Both the position numbers and the translations under genes were made by a program. DNA of 64,000 nucleotides from Rhodococcus sp. G-MC3 (GTDB lineage Bacteria > Actinomycetota > Actinomycetes > Mycobacteriales > Mycobacteriaceae), in assembly GCF_030063335.1 (NCBI RefSeq), contig NZ_JASISW010000008.1, positions 213,922 to 277,921 on the forward strand, in the 5' to 3' direction. The notes below the pieces were generated by a model. It ran no database searches. It was not told where the DNA came from and saw only the letters and a program-made list of their open reading frames with translations. Numbering within the stretch: position 1 is the stretch's first letter; every line of letters starts with the position of its first letter. Positions 1 through 9,135 of the stretch are shown here, one piece after another.

Positions 1-830
1 GCGATGTGGGTGATGCGTCCCAGAGACTGCGCGACGCACTGGCCACAGCCGACGTCGTCGCAGCTGAAGACACCCGGAGGACCAAGCAGTTGGCGTCGGC
101 ACTCGGGGTGACGATCACCGGCAAGGTCGTCAGTTTCTACGACCAGGTCGAGACCGCGCGCCTGCCGGGACTGATCGAGAGCGTTCGCGACGGTAAGTCG
201 GTCCTGCTCGTCACCGACGCGGGGATGCCATCGGTGAGCGATCCCGGATATCGGCTGGTCGCAGCATGTGTCGAGGCCGATCTGCCGGTCACGTGCCTGC
301 CAGGGCCTTCCGCGGTGACGACAGCCCTCGCCCTGTCCGGTTTGCCCGTGGAACGGTTCTGCTTCGACGGGTTCCCACCTCGCAAACAAGGACAGCGCAG
401 CAAGTTCTTCGAAACCTTGAAGACCGAATCGCGCGCGTGCGTGTTCTTCGAGGCCCCTCATCGCCTCGCTGACTGCCTCGCCGACGCCGTCACGGTTCTC
501 GGCCCGGACCGCCGGGCCGCGGTCTGCAGGGAGCTGACCAAGACCTACGAGGAGATCAAACGCGGAACTCTCGGCGAACTGGCTGCGTGGGCGGCCGACG
601 GAGTGCGTGGGGAGATCACGGTCGTCCTCGCGGGTGCCGTGGCGGTCGCGTTGGACCCCGAGGATCTAGTCGACGACGTGGAGGAGTTGGTGGCGTCGGG
701 CATGCGGCTGAAGGATGCCTGCGCGTACTTGGCCGTGGGCGGAACCAGTAAACGCGAGTTGTACGAGGCCGTGCTGGCCGCGCGAACCTCGGCCGAGTCC
801 GAAGAATCAGCCGACGACCTGCTGACGTAG
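1..830 (+). CDS. rsmI: 16S rRNA 2'-O-ribose C1402 methyltransferase RsmI, 5'-truncated by window edge
   Basis: RsmI uses S-adenosylmethionine to methylate the ribose of C1402 in 16S rRNA. The visible protein has the tetrapyrrole-methylase fold signatures: AAEDTRRTK near its start, the TDAGMPSVSDPG loop and PGPSAVTTALALSG. The reading frame is open to the first base of the window and reads Asp-Val-Gly-Asp-Ala there, so the GTG at base 6 is an internal valine and the true start lies upstream. Only the first few residues (the family's nucleotide-binding start) are missing. The stop overlaps the end of the convergent SRPBCC gene by 24 bp. In M. tuberculosis the homologue is Rv1003, just before the metG-tatD-rpfB block, which agrees with what follows here. 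Confidence 0.93.
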   Translation, partial: DVGDASQRLRDALATADVVAAEDTRRTKQLASALGVTITGKVVSFYDQVETARLPGLIESVRDGKSVLLVTDAGMPSVSDPGYRLVAACVEADLPVTCLPGPSAVTTALALSGLPVERFCFDGFPPRKQGQRSKFFETLKTESRACVFFEAPHRLADCLADAVTVLGPDRRAAVCRELTKTYEEIKRGTLGELAAWAADGVRGEITVVLAGAVAVALDPEDLVDDVEELVASGMRLKDACAYLAVGGTSKRELYEAVLAARTSAESEESADDLLT

Positions 831-1235
831 TCCCTCGGTTGCCGCTTCGAGCACGGTCTTGGTGCCCTTCTTGACCAGAAAACCTGGGATGGGAATCTTC
901 GGCTCGACGGTGAGGGAGAACTTCACGTGAGTGCCCTTTGCCGTCGGGGTGAGGATGTACTCGCCGTGCTGACTCTTCTGTTGTGATCCCTCGACGAGAT
1001 CCCACGTGACTTTGGTGTCGGACCAGGTGTATTCGACGGTCTGGTCGTCGTTGATGCCGAGGATCGAGACTGCCATCTTCACGTGGTGGGGGCGGCCGTC
1101 GTCGAATCTGTCGACGACCTCGATCTTCTTGTGCACGGGCGACCAAGACGGTAGCCCTTCGACATCGGCGAGTACGTCGAGAATCGCAGCCGGTTCGGCT
1201 TCGATGTCGACCTCTTTGTTTCCTGTGACAGCCAT
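807..1235 (-). CDS. SRPBCC (polyketide cyclase/START-like) family protein
   Basis: A 142-residue protein with the single-domain SRPBCC layout: an N-terminal strand and helix (VDIEAEPAAILDVLADVEGLPSW), a central antiparallel sheet, and a long C-terminal helix (KKGTKTVLEAATEGLRQQV). The pattern 'ADVEGLPSWSP' is typical of the coenzyme Q-binding/polyketide cyclase-like subgroup that is multiplied in mycobacteria and rhodococci. These proteins enclose a hydrophobic ligand pocket; the ligand here is unknown. The frame stays open upstream of the ATG at 1235, but homology begins at that ATG, so I place the start there. It is convergent with rsmI. The esterase gene lies 15 bp upstream in the same direction, so the two could be co-transcribed. 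Confidence 0.8.
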   Translation of the reverse strand: MAVTGNKEVDIEAEPAAILDVLADVEGLPSWSPVHKKIEVVDRFDDGRPHHVKMAVSILGINDDQTVEYTWSDTKVTWDLVEGSQQKSQHGEYILTPTAKGTHVKFSLTVEPKIPIPGFLVKKGTKTVLEAATEGLRQQVVG

Positions 1236-1249
1236 GGAGAGAACGTAAC

Positions 1250-2272
1250 TCAGGCAGTGCTGGAGGCGACGGATATTGGCGTATGTGTCCGGACGAAGGC
1301 GGCAATCTTGCGGAGCGCTCGGTGAGATTCGGGGAGGAAGTCGGCGGCTTGGAACACGTGCACTTGGTCGTCCCACACCTGGAGTTCGCAGTCGACGCCC
1401 GCTGCATCGAGGCGGTCGGCCATGAGTTCGGCGTCGGCGAGCACCATTTCGGTGGACCCGGCCTGAATGAGCACGGGCGGTAGCCCGGTCAGATCCGCAT
1501 CGACGGGGGACACCCGAGGGCCGCGCGTGCCATCGACGAAAATTCTGGCATCCACGCGGTCGGCCAGCACGGTCAGCGCCGGTACCGCGTCGGCAGGGAA
1601 CACTGCGCAGCGCGACGCATTCTCGTGCGCGAGCTTGCCTGTCGGATCCATGTCCGTCAACGGCGACATCGTGACGATGCACGCAGGTGTCGGCATTCCC
1701 AGATCACGGAGCATCAGGGCGACCATGAACGCCAGGTACCCGCCTGCAGAGTCGCCTGCGATGACGATCTGGTCGGGCCGATAACCCGAATCGAGCAAGT
1801 AGCGGTAGCCGTCGACGCAGTCCTCGACAGCGTGCGAGATGGGGTTGCGCGGCATCATTCGGTAGTCGACCGACAGCACGGGCGCGTCGACACTTTTCGA
1901 CACACGTGAGGTGAGCCGCCGATGACTGTTCAGACCGCAACAGACCAAGGCCCCACCGTGCAGATACAAGACCACACGGTTGTTACCGACGCCCTCGGCG
2001 CGGAGCCATTCCGCACGGCACTCGGCTAACATCACCGTGCTGCGCGTCGTACCTTTGAGCGGCGGCACCAGCAGTCCCGCGTAGTCGACGACGCCCATCG
2101 GCCACGGGAGATTCGGTGCCTTGGCCCACACCGAGAGAAAAGGGCGAACAGTGAGCCGGAGGTACGCCGACAGCGCCCTCGAACCGAGACTGCCACCGGG
2201 CATGTCCAGCCGGGTGGACGAGCTCGCGGGCAGCGATTGTGGCGTCTTGACAACGGTGAGCACGCGGTTCAT
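1250..2272 (-). CDS. Alpha/beta-hydrolase fold esterase (hormone-sensitive-lipase type, LipW-like)
   Basis: A 340-residue esterase of the HSL (family IV) group. It shows the oxyanion motif HGGA at about residue 105, the nucleophile elbow GDSAGG with Ser at about 175, an acidic region GSTEMVLADAE near 273-283, and the catalytic His in DDQVHVFQ near 306. This set matches carboxylesterases annotated as LipW/LipH/NlhH in mycobacteria, which hydrolyse short- to medium-chain esters. No signal peptide is seen, so a cytosolic location is likely. It faces away from the WS/DGAT gene, with 143 bp between the two starts; a shared role in acylglycerol or wax turnover is plausible but inferred from proximity only. 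Confidence 0.85.
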   Translation of the reverse strand: MNRVLTVVKTPQSLPASSSTRLDMPGGSLGSRALSAYLRLTVRPFLSVWAKAPNLPWPMGVVDYAGLLVPPLKGTTRSTVMLAECRAEWLRAEGVGNNRVVLYLHGGALVCCGLNSHRRLTSRVSKSVDAPVLSVDYRMMPRNPISHAVEDCVDGYRYLLDSGYRPDQIVIAGDSAGGYLAFMVALMLRDLGMPTPACIVTMSPLTDMDPTGKLAHENASRCAVFPADAVPALTVLADRVDARIFVDGTRGPRVSPVDADLTGLPPVLIQAGSTEMVLADAELMADRLDAAGVDCELQVWDDQVHVFQAADFLPESHRALRKIAAFVRTHTPISVASSTA

Positions 2273-2415
2273 CGTCCTCGCCTCCGTTCTCGTCGGTACT
2301 TGGAACTCCTAGTAACTCTTGGTAACGGACAATAACCCGTGATGGTGGTCTCTCGAACGTAAGGTCGTGTTCGATGTCACACCGTGATCGAATCCAGACA
2401 GAAAGGTAATCGCTC

Positions 2416-3795
2416 ATGGCCCTCATGCCTGTTACTGAGTCCATGTTCCTGATCGCGGAATCGCGAGAGCATCCGATGCACGTCGGTGGGCTGCAGCTGT
2501 TCGTTCCACCCGGTGATCCTCACGAACTGGCGCAACTGATCCACGATAAATTCACCACAGGTGAGATGCATGAGCTCTTCCGGAAGCGTCCGGGGCGACC
2601 GGTCAACGTGATGGGCAGCCTCACCTGGTCGCGCGAGGACGACATCGACTTCGAGTACCACGTCCGACGAGTCGTGCTGCCGTCACCAGGTCGAATTCGA
2701 GAGCTGTTCCAGTTTCTCTCGCTCAACCACAGCACTCCGCTCGATCGCTACCGGCCGATGTGGGAGCTGCACATCATCGAAGGTCTGGCGGACGGGCGGA
2801 TCGCGCTCTACACCAAGGTGCACCATTCTTTGGTCGATGGCGTCTCGGCCCTCAAACTCATGATGAACACGTTGACCACCGATCGCGAAGACCGAAACGG
2901 TGTCGCGACGTGGGATCCGTCGCTGTTCCGTGCGAAGAAGACCGCCGCCGAGGCCCCGTCGACGATGGAACGGATCAAAGGCGGCGCGACGTTCGGGCTG
3001 GGGCTGGCAGGGGATCTGTTCGATTTCGTTCCTGCTGCTGCCCGAATCGGTATGCGTGCGATCAAGAGCGAGGGCGCCCAGCTCCCACTTCGTGCGCCGC
3101 GGACGATGTTCAACGTGCCGATCGGCGGTGCCAGGCGCTTCGCCGCGGAGAGCTGGTCGATCGCCCGAATGGTCAAGGTGGCCAAGGAATTGGACGTGAC
3201 GCTGAACGACATCATCTGCGCGATGTGTGCCGGAGCCCTACGCGGATATCTGATCGATCAAGATGCACTGCCCGAATTACCTTTGATCGCAATGGTTCCC
3301 GTGTCGCTGCGCAAGGATGGGGAGGACAATGGACCGGGCAACTCGGTCTCGACCATCCTGTGCAATCTCGGCACCCACGAATCGGATCCGCTGACGAGAC
3401 TGAAGTGCATCACCAATTCGACCGCCAAGGGCAAGGACATGATGCGGGAGCTCAACACTCTCGAATCGCTCGCTTTCGGTGCCGCCACGATGCTGCCGCT
3501 GCTGTTCGGGCCGGTTCCGGGATTCGTCAACAACACCCCGCCCCCGTTCAACGTGATCATCTCCAACGTTCCCGGGCCCAAGGGTGAATTGTATTGGAAC
3601 GGGGCAAAGTTGGACGGTATCTATCCAGCGTCGATCGTGTGTGACGGAATGGCACTCAACATCACCGTCGCGAGCAACGGAGATTCGATGAACTTCGGGC
3701 TCATCGGGTGTCGGCGAAGTGTCCCGCACCTGCAGCGGATGCTGACGCATCTCGAGAATTCGCTGGAGGAGTTGGAGAAGGCGGTCTCGGCCTGA
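2416..3795 (+). CDS. Wax ester synthase / diacylglycerol O-acyltransferase (WS/DGAT)
   Basis: A 459-residue bifunctional acyltransferase that transfers acyl-CoA to fatty alcohols or diacylglycerol, making storage lipids. The catalytic HHxxxDG motif is clear (HHSLVDG at residues 136-142). The N-terminus MPVTESMFLIAESREHPMHVGGLQLF and the C-terminal NVIISNVPGPKGELYWNGAKL with its NIT/GDSMNFGL segment are standard for the family (PF03007 and PF06974). Length is normal. Storage-lipid synthesis by several such paralogues is a hallmark of Rhodococcus and Mycobacterium. The gene stands alone; downstream of it the tandem repeat and the IS3 element begin within 11 bp of the stop. Confidence 0.93.
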   Translation: MALMPVTESMFLIAESREHPMHVGGLQLFVPPGDPHELAQLIHDKFTTGEMHELFRKRPGRPVNVMGSLTWSREDDIDFEYHVRRVVLPSPGRIRELFQFLSLNHSTPLDRYRPMWELHIIEGLADGRIALYTKVHHSLVDGVSALKLMMNTLTTDREDRNGVATWDPSLFRAKKTAAEAPSTMERIKGGATFGLGLAGDLFDFVPAAARIGMRAIKSEGAQLPLRAPRTMFNVPIGGARRFAAESWSIARMVKVAKELDVTLNDIICAMCAGALRGYLIDQDALPELPLIAMVPVSLRKDGEDNGPGNSVSTILCNLGTHESDPLTRLKCITNSTAKGKDMMRELNTLESLAFGAATMLPLLFGPVPGFVNNTPPPFNVIISNVPGPKGELYWNGAKLDGIYPASIVCDGMALNITVASNGDSMNFGLIGCRRSVPHLQRMLTHLENSLEELEKAVSA

Positions 3796-3805
3796 CCCGC
3801 TCTTG

Positions 3806-3910
3806 GCACGAGTGATGTTCGCATGAGTGATGTTGGCATGAGTGATGTTGGCACGAATGATGTTGGCATGAGTGATGTTGGCACGAATGATGTTGGCATG
3901 AATGGACCCT
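3806..3910. repeat. 15-bp tandem repeat array (about 7 units)
   Basis: Six full 15-bp units start at 3806, 3821, 3836, 3851, 3866 and 3881. They are variants of GCATGAGTGATGTTG and GCACGAATGATGTTG. The last four form two identical 30-bp blocks (3836-3865 and 3866-3895). The seventh unit (3896) reads GCATGAATGGACCCT and is at the same time the left arm of a GCATGAATGGACC hairpin element. On the minus strand the array is open and would read as Met-Pro-Thr-Ser-Leu repeats, but no gene is supported there. Confidence 0.9.
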
Positions 3911-3929
3911 TGTAGCTGCCTAGCCGTTG

Positions 3930-3955
3930 TGCTCTGGTCCCCGATTGTTGGACTG
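3930..3955 (+). repeat. IS3 element terminal inverted repeat (orfB side)
   Basis: It begins TGCTCTGGTCCCCG and ends GTTGGACTG. It matches the reverse complement of 5343-5368 at 21 of 26 positions. TTG just outside it (3927-3929) is the target-site duplication. Confidence 0.88.
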
Positions 3956-3968
3956 GCTAAATGAGAGT

Positions 3969-4823
3969 CTAGGCAGCGGCGGCCTGGGCACGGTATTGCA
4001 CCGGGCTCAGGCCCTCGAGCTGTAGTGAGATCCGGTCGTGGTTGTACCAATCGATGTAGCTGCGTACTGCGGTGGCCAGTGCGTCGATGTCGAGGTACCG
4101 AACGTGATGGAACAGTTCTTCTTTGAGATGCCCGAAGAAGTTTTCGATCATCGCGTTGTCCCAGCAGTTGCCTTTACGCGACATCGACTGGACTGCGCCA
4201 GCGCCGGCGAGCAAGGTGCGCCACGACGTGTGCTGATACTGAAATCCCTGATCCGAATGCACCAACGGTGCATCACTGCATCTCAACGTCGCAAGCGCGC
4301 CGGCGAGGGAACTGTTGGTCAATGCCAGGTTCGGCGACCTCGACAGCGAGTAAGAAATAATCTGCCGATCGAACAAGTCCATCACCGGCGAGAGATACAA
4401 CTTCTGAACCCCGACCCGGAACTCGGTCACATCGGTCACCCACTTCTGATTCGGCTCCGCGGCCACGAAGTTTCGGTCCAACAGATTCGATGCGACCGCA
4501 CCGACCTGCCCCTGGTAGGAGACATATTTGCGTCTGCGGCGGATCGGGCAGTGCAACCCGAGCACCCGCATCAACGTCAGCACGGTTTTCTTCGCCACCC
4601 GCCAGCCCTTGTTCTTCAGGACGCGATGGATAGGGCGATGCCCGTAGCGCTGATAGCTGCCGTCGAACTCCGCGGTGATCGCGGCCTTGAGTTCGGCCTG
4701 CTTGTCCGACGAATCGAGCCGGGACTGGTGGTAGAAGAACGTCGAACGAGCCAAGCCAGCGACGTCGAGCAGCACGTCGAGGCGGTACTGCGCCTTGAGG
4801 GATACAACAGCGAGAACCTTCAC
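3969..4823 (-). CDS. IS3-family transposase OrfB (DDE integrase domain)
   Basis: A 284-residue DDE transposase with an N-terminal HTH_21-like region (GLARSTFFYHQ) and an rve integrase core. The acidic triad is visible as Asp in WVTDVTEF, Asp in LVHSDQGFQYQ and Glu in NAMIENFFGHLKEELF; the C-terminus YNHDRISLQLEGLSPVQYR is characteristic. The start GTG overlaps the orfA stop as GTGA, so translation is probably coupled. IS3 elements normally make an OrfAB fusion by frameshifting; I see no obvious A6G slippery run at this junction. No internal stop or frameshift is present. Confidence 0.93.
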   Translation of the reverse strand: MKVLAVVSLKAQYRLDVLLDVAGLARSTFFYHQSRLDSSDKQAELKAAITAEFDGSYQRYGHRPIHRVLKNKGWRVAKKTVLTLMRVLGLHCPIRRRRKYVSYQGQVGAVASNLLDRNFVAAEPNQKWVTDVTEFRVGVQKLYLSPVMDLFDRQIISYSLSRSPNLALTNSSLAGALATLRCSDAPLVHSDQGFQYQHTSWRTLLAGAGAVQSMSRKGNCWDNAMIENFFGHLKEELFHHVRYLDIDALATAVRSYIDWYNHDRISLQLEGLSPVQYRAQAAAA

Positions 4824-5308
4824 CGTCGTTTCTGATCCATCAAGGCCCGCAGTTTTCCCAGGTACGCCACCTGCGTGCGTAGTCGTTCGTTCTCGGCCCG
4901 CAGTGCCTCGAGCTCGGAGACCTCGCCGGCAGCGGAACCAGGCGGGGCCGCTGGGCGACCTTTACGTTTCGGTAACAGGCCGTCTTCACCGTCTTTGCGG
5001 TACATCCGCACCCACGGTTCGATGATCTTCGCCGAGGACAGCCCGTACTCGCGGGCCAATTCGATTTTGTTCTCACCGGCCAATACTCGTTGCACCACAG
5101 CAACTTTGAACTCTTGCGAGAACACTGTCCTGTCCGGCTTCTCCATCAGAGCATTCCTTCCACGAACCCGCCAGCGTCTGTGCAGCTGAGTCACCGCATC
5201 CTTGCTGACACCCAACGTGCCGGCCACCCACACCGACCCTCGGCCATCTTCGAACAACGCTACCGCCGTCGACCGTTGATCCTCGGTAAGTGAACTTCGT
5301 GCGCGCAT
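4820..5308 (-). CDS. IS3-family transposase OrfA (helix-turn-helix)
   Basis: A 162-residue DNA-binding subunit of the IS3 transposase. It has two helix-turn-helix segments (GVSKDAVTQLHRRW near residues 33-46 and YGLSSAKIIEPWVRMY near 88-103), the double-HTH layout of the IS150 subgroup. They are followed by a leucine-zipper-like coiled coil (SELEALRAENERLRTQVAYL, about 131-150) used for multimerisation. It overlaps orfB by 4 bp and ends the element on the right side near the inverted repeat at 5343-5368. Confidence 0.9.
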   Translation of the reverse strand: MRARSSLTEDQRSTAVALFEDGRGSVWVAGTLGVSKDAVTQLHRRWRVRGRNALMEKPDRTVFSQEFKVAVVQRVLAGENKIELAREYGLSSAKIIEPWVRMYRKDGEDGLLPKRKGRPAAPPGSAAGEVSELEALRAENERLRTQVAYLGKLRALMDQKRR

Positions 5309-5342
5309 ACAACTGCTCCCCTCGAGTCGGAACTGAATTTCT

Positions 5343-5368
5343 CAGTCCAACTTCCGGGGAGCAGTGCA
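5343..5368 (-). repeat. IS3 element terminal inverted repeat (orfA side)
   Basis: Read on the minus strand it begins TGCACTGCTCCCCG and ends GTTGGACTG. It is followed on the plus strand by the TTG target duplication (5369-5371) and then by the right arm of the disrupted hairpin element. Confidence 0.88.
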
Positions 5369-5403
5369 TTGCGATGGTCCATTCATGCGGTAGGGGTCTA
5401 ACC

Positions 5404-6954
5404 CTATTTCGCCTCGTACTTCGGAAACACCGGCGACGGCGCAGGAAGATCCGTGCCAGGAGTCAAGCGTGTTGCGATGTCGACGAACTCGTGTGCGGGG
5501 CTACCGAGCAACTCCAGGATCCGTGCTGCAGAACCGGGCATGATCGGTTGCACCAGAATGCCGACGACGCGCAGAACTTCCATCGTCACGTACAGCACGG
5601 TGGCCATACGATCCGGATCGGTCTTGCGCAGCACCCACGGCTCCTGCAGCGAAAAGTAGCGGTTGGTCTCGCCGAGTACCGACCAGATCGCGTCGACAGC
5701 GGAATGCAATGCCTGGACCTCGAATTCGCGTCGGCAGATTTCGAGTAGTGCGTCCGCTCGTGCCAACAACGCGTCGTCGTCGGCGGTGAACGCACCGGGC
5801 GTCGGGGTTTTGCCATCGAGGTTTTTCGCGACCATCGTCAGCGAACGCTGCGCGAGGTTGCCGAGCTCGTTGGACAAGTCGGCGTTCATCCGCGTAACGA
5901 TCGCCTCGGCGCTGTAGCTTCCGTCCTGCCCGAAGGACACCTCACGCAGCAGGAAGAAACGCACGGGATCCAGGCCGAATTCGTCGACCAACGCGAACGG
6001 GTCGACGACATTGCCGACCGACTTGGACATCTTCTCGCCCTTGTTGTTCAGAAAGCCGTGGACGAACACCCGCTTGGGTAGCTCGATCCCCGCCGACATC
6101 AGGAAGGCGGGCCAGTAGACCGTGTGGAACCGAGTGATGTCCTTGCCGATGATGTGCAGATCGGCAGGCCAGTACTTCTGGTACTGCTTCGACTCCGTAT
6201 CGGGGTAGCCGACTCCGGTGATGTAGTTGGTCAAGGCGTCGACCCACACGTACATGACATGCTCGGGATCGTTCGGAACTTTCACGCCCCAGTCGAACGT
6301 GGTCCGCGAGATCGAAAGATCTTTCAGGCCGCCCTTGACGAAGCTCACGATTTCGTTGCGACGAGTGTTCGGCGCGATGAAGCCAGGATTGACGTCGTAC
6401 AGCTCGAGCAGTTTGTCCTCGTAGGCCGACAACCGGAAGAAGTACGACGCTTCCTCGGTCCACTCCACGGGAGTCTTCGTCTCGGTGGCAATTCGGGTGC
6501 CGTCTTCGGCGACCGTCGTCTCACCCTCGGTGTAGAACGACTCGTCGCGCACCGAGTACCAGCCGGAGAAGGCGTCCAGATAGATGTCGCCCTTGGCTTC
6601 CATGCGACGCCAGAGCTCTTTGCTCGCCTCGTGATGATCCTCGTCCGTCGTCCGGATGAACCTGTCGTAGGAGATGTCGAGAGTCTTGTCGAGCTGCTTG
6701 AAGACATCGGAGTTGCGCGTCGCGAGGTCCTGAACCTCGACGCCTTCCTTGATTGCCGTCTGCTGCATCTTCAGCCCGTGCTCGTCGGTTCCCGTCAGGA
6801 ACATGACGTCGAAGCCGTCGAGTCGCTTGAATCGGGCGATCACGTCCGTCGCGATGTACTCGTAGGCGTGTCCGATGTGGGGGACGCCGTTCGGGTACGC
6901 GATGGCGGTCGTGACGTAGAAGGAGGGCCGTGAGGCATCAGCTGGCGCAGTCAT
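5404..6954 (-). CDS. metG: Methionyl-tRNA synthetase
   Basis: A 516-residue class I aminoacyl-tRNA synthetase that charges tRNA-Met. The HIGH motif appears as [13 protein letters not shown] near residue 20-32, and the KMSKS loop as [10 protein letters not shown] near 308-317. The tip of the connective-peptide domain reads [13 protein letters not shown], without zinc-binding cysteines, as in the actinobacterial short form. There is no C-terminal tRNA-binding (EMAP-like) extension, and the length matches the compact MetRS of mycobacteria. It is divergent from tatD with only about 20 bp between starts, the same arrangement as Rv1007c/Rv1008. The 3' end faces the IS3 element. Confidence 0.97.
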   Translation of the reverse strand: MTAPADASRPSFYVTTAIAYPNGVPHIGHAYEYIATDVIARFKRLDGFDVMFLTGTDEHGLKMQQTAIKEGVEVQDLATRNSDVFKQLDKTLDISYDRFIRTTDEDHHEASKELWRRMEAKGDIYLDAFSGWYSVRDESFYTEGETTVAEDGTRIATETKTPVEWTEEASYFFRLSAYEDKLLELYDVNPGFIAPNTRRNEIVSFVKGGLKDLSISRTTFDWGVKVPNDPEHVMYVWVDALTNYITGVGYPDTESKQYQKYWPADLHIIGKDITRFHTVYWPAFLMSAGIELPKRVFVHGFLNNKGEKMSKSVGNVVDPFALVDEFGLDPVRFFLLREVSFGQDGSYSAEAIVTRMNADLSNELGNLAQRSLTMVAKNLDGKTPTPGAFTADDDALLARADALLEICRREFEVQALHSAVDAIWSVLGETNRYFSLQEPWVLRKTDPDRMATVLYVTMEVLRVVGILVQPIMPGSAARILELLGSPAHEFVDIATRLTPGTDLPAPSPVFPKYEAK

Positions 6955-6974
6955 GGTTCGCCTACTCTATCGGC

Positions 6975-7814
6975 GTGAGTAGAGAACGTCCCGCGCCACC
7001 TTTGCCCGAGCCCCTGCACAGCCTTGTCGACGCCCACACCCATCTCGACGCCTGCGGTGCCACCGACGCCGCGAGCGTGGCCTCGATCCTCGATCGAGCC
7101 GAGTCGGTCGGTGTCGGACGGGTGGTCACCGTGGCCGACGACCTCGATGCCGCACGCTTCGCCGTCGCCGCGGCTCAGTGGGACCCGCGCGTATGGGCGG
7201 CCACTGCGATTCATCCGACGCGGGCGAATGTTCTCGACGAATCCGTCAAGACCGAGATCGAGCGGTTGTCGGCCGATCCCCGTGTCGTCGCGGTGGGAGA
7301 AACAGGCCTCGACTACTACTGGCCGGGCAAGCTCGACGGTTGTGCGACGGTCCTGGAGCAGCACGAGGGCTTCCGTTGGCACATCGATCTGGCGAAACGG
7401 CTCGGTAAGCCGCTGATGATCCACAACCGCGAGGCCGACGACGACTTGCTGAAGGTCCTTCGGGAGGAGGGCGCGCCGGAGACGGTGATCTTCCACTGTT
7501 TTTCGTCGGGTCCGGAGATGGCACGAGCGTGTATCGACGCCGGTTACGTGTTGAGCCTGTCGGGAACCGTCAGCTTCAAGAATGCCCATGCGCTGCGCGA
7601 GGCCGCGGTACTGATCCCTTCCGGGCAGTTGCTGGTGGAGACCGACGCACCGTTCCTGACGCCGCATCCGTTCCGTGGGGCGCCGAACGAGTCGTACTGC
7701 CTGCCGTACACGGCCCGGGCGCTGGCGGAAATTCGAGGCGAAGATCCGCTGGAGTTGGCGGCGCATGTCACAAACACCGCCGAGCGGGTCTATGCGCTGG
7801 GCGCCTGTGCTTGA
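6975..7814 (+). CDS. tatD: TatD family metal-dependent hydrolase/DNase
   Basis: A 279-residue amidohydrolase-fold phosphodiesterase with all metal-ligand motifs: VDAHTHLDACG near the start, VGETGLDYYW in the middle, MIHNREADDD, FHCFSSG and the terminal VETDAPFLTPHPFRG. I start it at GTG 6975 (Val-Ser-Arg-Glu-Arg), because an ATG at 6930 would lie inside metG and add 15 unconserved residues. The order metG (minus), tatD, rpfB, ksgA, ispE matches Rv1007c-Rv1011. TatD proteins are 3'-5' nucleases or D-aminoacyl-tRNA-type hydrolases; the precise substrate here cannot be told from sequence. Confidence 0.92.
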   Translation: MSRERPAPPLPEPLHSLVDAHTHLDACGATDAASVASILDRAESVGVGRVVTVADDLDAARFAVAAAQWDPRVWAATAIHPTRANVLDESVKTEIERLSADPRVVAVGETGLDYYWPGKLDGCATVLEQHEGFRWHIDLAKRLGKPLMIHNREADDDLLKVLREEGAPETVIFHCFSSGPEMARACIDAGYVLSLSGTVSFKNAHALREAAVLIPSGQLLVETDAPFLTPHPFRGAPNESYCLPYTARALAEIRGEDPLELAAHVTNTAERVYALGACA

Positions 7815-7950
7815 GAAAGCACGCCCAAGGGGAGCTGATCACGCACGTGCAGGTCGCAGAGTTGCGCGATGTCCACCAATTCGTTACCGTACCGTGATCC
7901 AGCCGACGGGCGTTTCGCACTGAAGGTAACGCTCCCGAATCCAGGAATGA

Positions 7951-9081
<1,131 letters not shown>

Positions 9082-9135
9082 GACTCGGTCACTCCGCAGC
9101 GTGGGCACCTGTGACGGGTGCGTAGAGTTTTCACA

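Larger units (their letters stand above)
3930..5368 (-). mobile_element. IS3-family (IS150-like) insertion sequence, complete
   Basis: A 1439-bp element carrying orfA and orfB on the minus strand. The terminal inverted repeats are 3930-3955 and 5343-5368. Both begin TGC.CTG.TCCCCG and continue with GTTGGACTG, and 21 of 26 positions match. The element is flanked by a direct TTG (3927-3929 and 5369-5371), which fits the 3-4 bp target duplication of the IS3 family. Both ORFs are intact, so it may be functional and fairly recent. The target is the middle of a GCATGAATGGACC hairpin element. Confidence 0.92.
3896..5388. repeat. GCATGAATGGACC hairpin element, copy 1, split by the IS3 element
   Basis: The left arm GCATGAATGGACC (3896-3908) and right arm GGTCCATTCATGC (5376-5388) are perfect 13-bp reverse complements. 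Removing bases 3930-5368 and one copy of the TTG duplication restores a compact hairpin element of about 51 bp, like the uninterrupted copies at 10026, 44106 and 44180. The sequence inside the arms (CTTGTAGCTGCC...) differs from the CATGGCAAC of the other copies, so this copy is older or diverged. It lies downstream of the WS/DGAT gene and downstream of metG, i.e. between two convergent 3' ends. Confidence 0.85.

Noticed and set aside
616..1407. Long minus-strand open frame across rsmI and the SRPBCC gene
   Set aside because: It is rich in Arg, Pro and Ser and lies in a different frame from two genes with clear family motifs.
3621..3899. Minus-strand frame encoding Met-Pro-Thr-Ser-Leu repeats
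   Set aside because: It is produced by the 15-bp tandem DNA repeat, whose length is a multiple of three. No ribosome-binding site or conserved part.
3806..3910. Tandem array considered as a CRISPR array
   Set aside because: Repeats are contiguous 15-mers without spacers, and no cas genes are present. The same holds for 25828-25906.
4038..4835. 265-codon plus-strand frame antisense to transposase OrfB
   Set aside because: It mirrors OrfB, which carries the full DDE triad; the antisense product has no motif.
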